Source of the DNA: Geothermobacter hydrogeniphilus
GTDB taxonomy: Bacteria > Desulfobacterota > Desulfuromonadia > Desulfuromonadales > Geothermobacteraceae
Length of the DNA: 64,000 bases
Reading direction: 5' to 3'
Assembly: GCF_002898515.1 (NCBI RefSeq)
Contig: NZ_PPFX01000016.1
Location: forward strand, 1 to 64,000
Shown here: in pieces, positions 60,814 to 64,000 of the stretch
How the letters are laid out: every line of letters starts with the position of its first letter
Position numbering within the stretch: the stretch's first letter is position 1
Position numbers and translations under genes: made by a program
The notes under the pieces: generated by a model
The model's input: only the letters and a program-made list of their open reading frames with translations
Database searches by the model: none
Told to the model about the DNA's origin: nothing

Positions 60814-60848
60814 AAAAAAAGCACATCCCGGTCGGGACGTGCTTTTTT
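60814..60848. terminator. Bidirectional terminator between tRNA-Pro and parDE
   Basis: AAAAAAAGCACATCCC pairs with GGGACGTGCTTTTTT around CGGT. There is a T-run on both strands. It follows the tRNA 3' end on the minus strand. Confidence 0.8.
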
Positions 60849-60866
60849 GAACAATTGAAAGAAGAA

Positions 60867-60943
<77 letters not shown>

Positions 60944-61021
60944 ACACTTCTTCTTCCAGACCGTACCCAGTCGGTACGGCAGAACGGTTTATACTCTTTT
61001 CGCGGGGCGTTGTCAATGCCC

Positions 61022-61156
61022 CTATTTATGTTTGTTCGCTTCGTGTTCGACCCAGTTTCCGGCTTTCTGCATGTCACGGCCGAGGCCGCTGAGGCACTCG
61101 CAGCCGGTCAGGGCCAGAAGCAGGATGAGCAGGCCCAGGGCGATCAGGCGTTTCAT
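61022..61156 (-). CDS. Entericidin-like small lipoprotein
   Basis: 44 residues, MKRLIALGLLILLLALTGC then ECLSGLGRDMQKAGNWVEHE and a Lys-rich end. The lipobox LTGC places the lipidated Cys at 19. Size, lipobox and the GLGRDMQKAG helix fit the entericidin A/B family of small membrane-associated lipoproteins. GGAGGAATAATTC precedes the ATG. A gene this short is easily missed. Confidence 0.8.
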   Translation of the reverse strand: MKRLIALGLLILLLALTGCECLSGLGRDMQKAGNWVEHEANKHK

Positions 61157-61198
61157 GAATTATTCCTCCTTGGCGTGTCAATCAATTTTTGCAGGCGG

Positions 61199-61705
61199 TC
61201 AGTCGGCAGTGCCCTTGCGCTTCTTCCTGCGGTCTTCCCGCCACATGTCCAGCAGCAACAGCCCGACTCCGACGGTGATGGCCGAGTCAGCGATGTTGAA
61301 GGCCGGCCAGTGGTGACCGTACCAGTGGGCATCGAGAAAATCAATCACCTCACCGAGGCGGATGCGGTCGACCAGGTTGCCGATGGCGCCGGAGAAGATC
61401 AGCGCCAGGGAGGTGGCGCCGAGCTTCTGCTCATCGGTCATGCGATGCAGGTAAAAGAGAATAGCCCCGCCGGCAACGATGGCGATGATAATGAACAGCG
61501 GCATGCGCAGTGAACTGTCAGCCAGCATGCCGAAGGCCGCGCCACGATTACGCACGTAGGTAATGTTGAAAAAGTTCTTGATCACCTGCACCGACTCGTA
61601 GAGCGCGAAGCTGCGGTCGATGTAGAACTTGATCAATTGATCGAGCAGCAGCAGCGGCAGGCTGATGCCGACCAGGATGCGGTAGCGCAGCGGCACGTCA
61701 GGCAT
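61199..61705 (-). CDS. lspA: Lipoprotein signal peptidase (signal peptidase II)
   Basis: 168 residues, four predicted membrane helices, with the two catalytic aspartates in GNLVDRIRLGEVIDF and FNIADSAI. It removes signal peptides from prolipoproteins such as the entericidin-like protein that follows. The ATG at 61705 overlaps the end of ileS by eight bases. The ileS-lspA order is common across proteobacteria. Confidence 0.93.
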   Translation of the reverse strand: MPDVPLRYRILVGISLPLLLLDQLIKFYIDRSFALYESVQVIKNFFNITYVRNRGAAFGMLADSSLRMPLFIIIAIVAGGAILFYLHRMTDEQKLGATSLALIFSGAIGNLVDRIRLGEVIDFLDAHWYGHHWPAFNIADSAITVGVGLLLLDMWREDRRKKRKGTAD

Positions 61706-64000
61706 CCAGGGCTTCACGGCAGCGCCGGCAGACGGTCGGCCGGGCTTCTTCCTCGCCGACGCTTTTACTGTAGTTCCAGCAGCGCTCGCATTTTTCACCC
61801 TCCGCCTTGTCGACGCGGATAACCAGTTCCGGGAGCTCGTCACTGGCCTTGCCGTCGGTCAATTCTTCCACCAGTTCCGCCTGGGAAACGATGCACAGGG
61901 TGGCCAGTTCATTTCGGTAGTTCTCGGCCAGTTCGCGCCAGGGACCGGTTGCCGCGGCGAGGGTCACCCGGGCATCGAGGGAATGGCCGATCAGCTTGGC
62001 GTTGCGGGCTTCCTCCAGGGCTTTGGAGATGGCCGAACGCAGCTGCAGCAGGCGGCTGTAGCGTTCTTCCAGGTCAAGATCCCGCAGCTCGTCGAAACTC
62101 GCCGGAAATTCAGCCAGGTGGACGCTCTCTTCCCGCTCGCCCGGCAGTTCGGTCCAGATTTCGTCGGCGGTGAAGGAGAGCACGGGGGCGATCCAGCGGG
62201 TCATCGCATCGAGGATGCGGTACATGGCCGTCTGGGCGCTGCGTCGTTCAAGGCTCTTGGCCGGGGCGGTGTAGAGCCGGTCCTTGAGCACGTCGAGGTA
62301 GAAGGAGCTGAGGTCGACGCTGCAGAAGTTGTGGACCGCGTGGTAGAGAACGTGGAACTGGTATTCGTCGTAGGCGCGCTTCATCCGCTCGGTCAGCGCT
62401 GCCAGCCGCGACAGCGCCCAGCGGTCGATTTCGAGCATTTCGTCGGTGGCGACCAGGTCCGTCTCCGGGTCAAAATCGTGGATATTGCCGAGGATGTAGC
62501 GGGCGGTGTTGCGGATGCGCCGGTAGGCCTCGGAGACCTGCTTGAGGATGTCGTCACCGACCCGGTTGTCATCGCGGTAATCCTGGGTGGCGACCCAGAG
62601 ACGCAGGATCTCGGCGCCGTACTGTTTGATGACCTTCTCCGGGGCGATGACGTTGCCGGCCGATTTCGACATCGGCCGGCCGTTCTGGTCGAGGACGAAG
62701 CCGTGGGTCAGGACCGCTTTGTAGGGCACCCGGTCGCGGGCGCCGAGTGCTGCCAGCAGACTGCTGTGGAACCAGCCGCGGTGCTGATCGGAACCTTCCA
62801 GGTAGAGATCCGCCGGGTACTGCAATTGCGGATGCGGTTCGACCACCGCTGCCTGGGAGACGCCGGAGTCGAACCAGACGTCGAGGATGTCGGTCTCCTT
62901 GCGGAACTCATCGCCGCCGCATTCGGGGCAGACGGTCCCTGCCGGCAGCAGTTCACCGGCGTCCTTCTCAAACCAGATATCCGAGCCGACCTCCTCGAAC
63001 TGGTCGGCGATATGGTGCATGATTTTGCCGTCGGCCAGGGCGTGGCCGCACTTGCTGCAGTAGCAGGCGGTGATCGGTACCCCCCAGCTGCGCTGGCGGC
63101 TGATGCACCAGTCGGGGCGGTTCTCGATCATGTTGTAGATCCGATCGCGACCCCAGTGGGGAATCCACTCGACCTGGCCGATGGCGGTCAGCGCCTTCTG
63201 CCGCAGCTCGTTGGCCTCCATAGAGATGAACCACTGCTCGGTGGCGCGGAAGATGATCGGTTTCTTGCAGCGCCAGCAGTGGGGGTAGCTGTGGGAAATG
63301 TTCGCGGCCTGCAGCAGGGCGCCGACCTCGTTCAGCTTGTCGTTGACGGCGCCGTTGGCCTCGGCGACCTTCATGCCGCCGAACAGTTCCAGGTCTGCGC
63401 GGTAGCGGCCGTAGTCGTCGACCGGGTTGTAGACCTCAAGACCGTACTTGAGGCCGACGATGTAGTCGTCCATGCCGTGTCCGGGGGCGGTGTGGACGCA
63501 GCCGGTGCCCGCCTCCAGGGTGACATGGTCGCCGAGGATGATCAGCGAGTCGCGCGCGTAGAGAGGGTGGCGGCAGGTCTGACGCTCAAAGATCCCGGCG
63601 TTGAAGCTGGCGACCACCCTGCCTTTCTCACGGCCGAGGGACTGCATGACGCTCTGCCACAGCCCTTCGGCCAGCACCAGCAGCTCGTCGCCGCTTTCGA
63701 CCACCACGTAGTCGAGGGCCGGGTTGAGACAGATGCCGAGGTTGGCGGGAATGGTCCACGGGGTGGTCGTCCAGATGACAAAATCGAGCGGTCGTTCGCC
63801 GACGGCATCCCGCAATTCATTGGGCAATTCACCGTTGAAGCGGAACTTGACGTAGATCGACGGCGAGCTGTGATCGGCGTACTCGACCTCGGCCTCGGCC
63901 AGGGCGGTGACGCAGGAAGAGCACCAGTGGACCGGCTTCTTGCCCTTGAAAAGCCCGCCGCGTTCGGCGAAGCGGGCCAGTTCCCGGGCTGTGGCCGCTT
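61698..64000 (-). CDS. ileS: Isoleucyl-tRNA synthetase (5' end beyond the window)
   Basis: The last 767 or so codons of a class I aminoacyl-tRNA synthetase; the N-terminus with the HIGH motif lies past 64000. Present are VHWCSSCVTALAEAEVEY, the editing domain, PTDCYCSKCGHA-like zinc cysteines (within ACYCSKCGHAL), the KMSKS-type GRPMSKSAGN, an anticodon-binding domain, and the C-terminal zinc motif CERCWNYS with CRRC. The reading frame is open to the edge. Confidence 0.95.
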   Translation of the reverse strand, partial: AATARELARFAERGGLFKGKKPVHWCSSCVTALAEAEVEYADHSSPSIYVKFRFNGELPNELRDAVGERPLDFVIWTTTPWTIPANLGICLNPALDYVVVESGDELLVLAEGLWQSVMQSLGREKGRVVASFNAGIFERQTCRHPLYARDSLIILGDHVTLEAGTGCVHTAPGHGMDDYIVGLKYGLEVYNPVDDYGRYRADLELFGGMKVAEANGAVNDKLNEVGALLQAANISHSYPHCWRCKKPIIFRATEQWFISMEANELRQKALTAIGQVEWIPHWGRDRIYNMIENRPDWCISRQRSWGVPITACYCSKCGHALADGKIMHHIADQFEEVGSDIWFEKDAGELLPAGTVCPECGGDEFRKETDILDVWFDSGVSQAAVVEPHPQLQYPADLYLEGSDQHRGWFHSSLLAALGARDRVPYKAVLTHGFVLDQNGRPMSKSAGNVIAPEKVIKQYGAEILRLWVATQDYRDDNRVGDDILKQVSEAYRRIRNTARYILGNIHDFDPETDLVATDEMLEIDRWALSRLAALTERMKRAYDEYQFHVLYHAVHNFCSVDLSSFYLDVLKDRLYTAPAKSLERRSAQTAMYRILDAMTRWIAPVLSFTADEIWTELPGEREESVHLAEFPASFDELRDLDLEERYSRLLQLRSAISKALEEARNAKLIGHSLDARVTLAAATGPWRELAENYRNELATLCIVSQAELVEELTDGKASDELPELVIRVDKAEGEKCERCWNYSKSVGEEEARPTVCRRCREALDA

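Overview
The window is GC-rich bacterial DNA and looks like a chromosomal segment of a Desulfuromonadales/Geobacterales-type bacterium. Three things point there: a heavy commitment to acyl-CoA, ketone-body and lactate oxidation; sigma-54 regulators beside those genes; and long nested palindromic repeats between genes. The species cannot be named from sequence reading alone.

Layout. (1) 0-7 kb: beta-oxidation/butyrate-type genes (thiolase, 3-hydroxybutyryl-CoA dehydrogenase, crotonase, two acyl-CoA dehydrogenases) with a universal stress protein. (2) 7-14.2 kb: a complete leucine/isovalerate pathway (isovaleryl-CoA dehydrogenase, both methylcrotonyl-CoA carboxylase subunits, methylglutaconyl-CoA hydratase, HMG-CoA lyase) behind a textbook sigma-54 promoter; the products are acetyl-CoA and acetoacetate. 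(3) 14.2-18.2 kb: a tautomerase, a DUF3750-like protein, a metallo-beta-lactamase-fold hydrolase, an alkyltransferase-like protein, and an unusual c-heme/membrane/cytochrome-b5 fusion. (4) 18.4-24.6 kb, minus strand: a lactate-type TRAP transporter followed by glcD and glcF. (5) 24.9-31.5 kb, minus strand: 3-hydroxybutyrate dehydrogenase, a five-gene Liv-type ABC importer and a 3-hydroxyacyl-CoA dehydrogenase behind a second sigma-54 promoter. (6) 31.7-36.1 kb: two sigma-54 activators, the second in tandem with a fused succinyl-CoA:3-ketoacid CoA-transferase that has a third sigma-54 promoter. (7) 36.4-39.3 kb: lutC-like and fused lutB-lutA-like genes behind a sigma-70 promoter whose start region is covered by a PdhR/LldR-like operator; a degenerate copy lies in front of the TRAP-glcDF operon. 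(8) 39.3-49.5 kb: ATP-grasp and RNase H-like proteins, gamma-glutamyltranspeptidase, a sensor kinase, a class II aldolase, a multidomain response regulator, mltG and plsY. (9) 49.5-55.4 kb: a cobalamin riboswitch followed by btuB and btuFCD. (10) 55.5-60.8 kb: a decayed defence island. (11) 60.8-64 kb: tRNA-Pro, an entericidin-like lipoprotein, lspA and the 3' part of ileS.

How it fits together. Regions 1, 2, 5 and 6 form one catabolic circuit. Leucine degradation releases acetoacetate, imported or internal D-3-hydroxybutyrate is oxidised to acetoacetate, the CoA-transferase makes acetoacetyl-CoA, and thiolase splits it. Three GG-N10-GC promoters and two local sigma-54 activators suggest joint control. 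Regions 4 and 7 form a lactate circuit that probably shares a GntR-type regulator encoded outside the window.

The most unusual stretch is the island at 55.5-60.8 kb. It holds an in-frame hsdR-lysR chimera, a 25-codon hsdM stub, a frameshifted and internally deleted rhuM, the tail of another gene, and two tandem copies of a terminator-like RNA resembling the abiF RNA motif in front of only the first codons of an Abi_2 gene. Two uncharacterised intact genes and a parDE module complete it.
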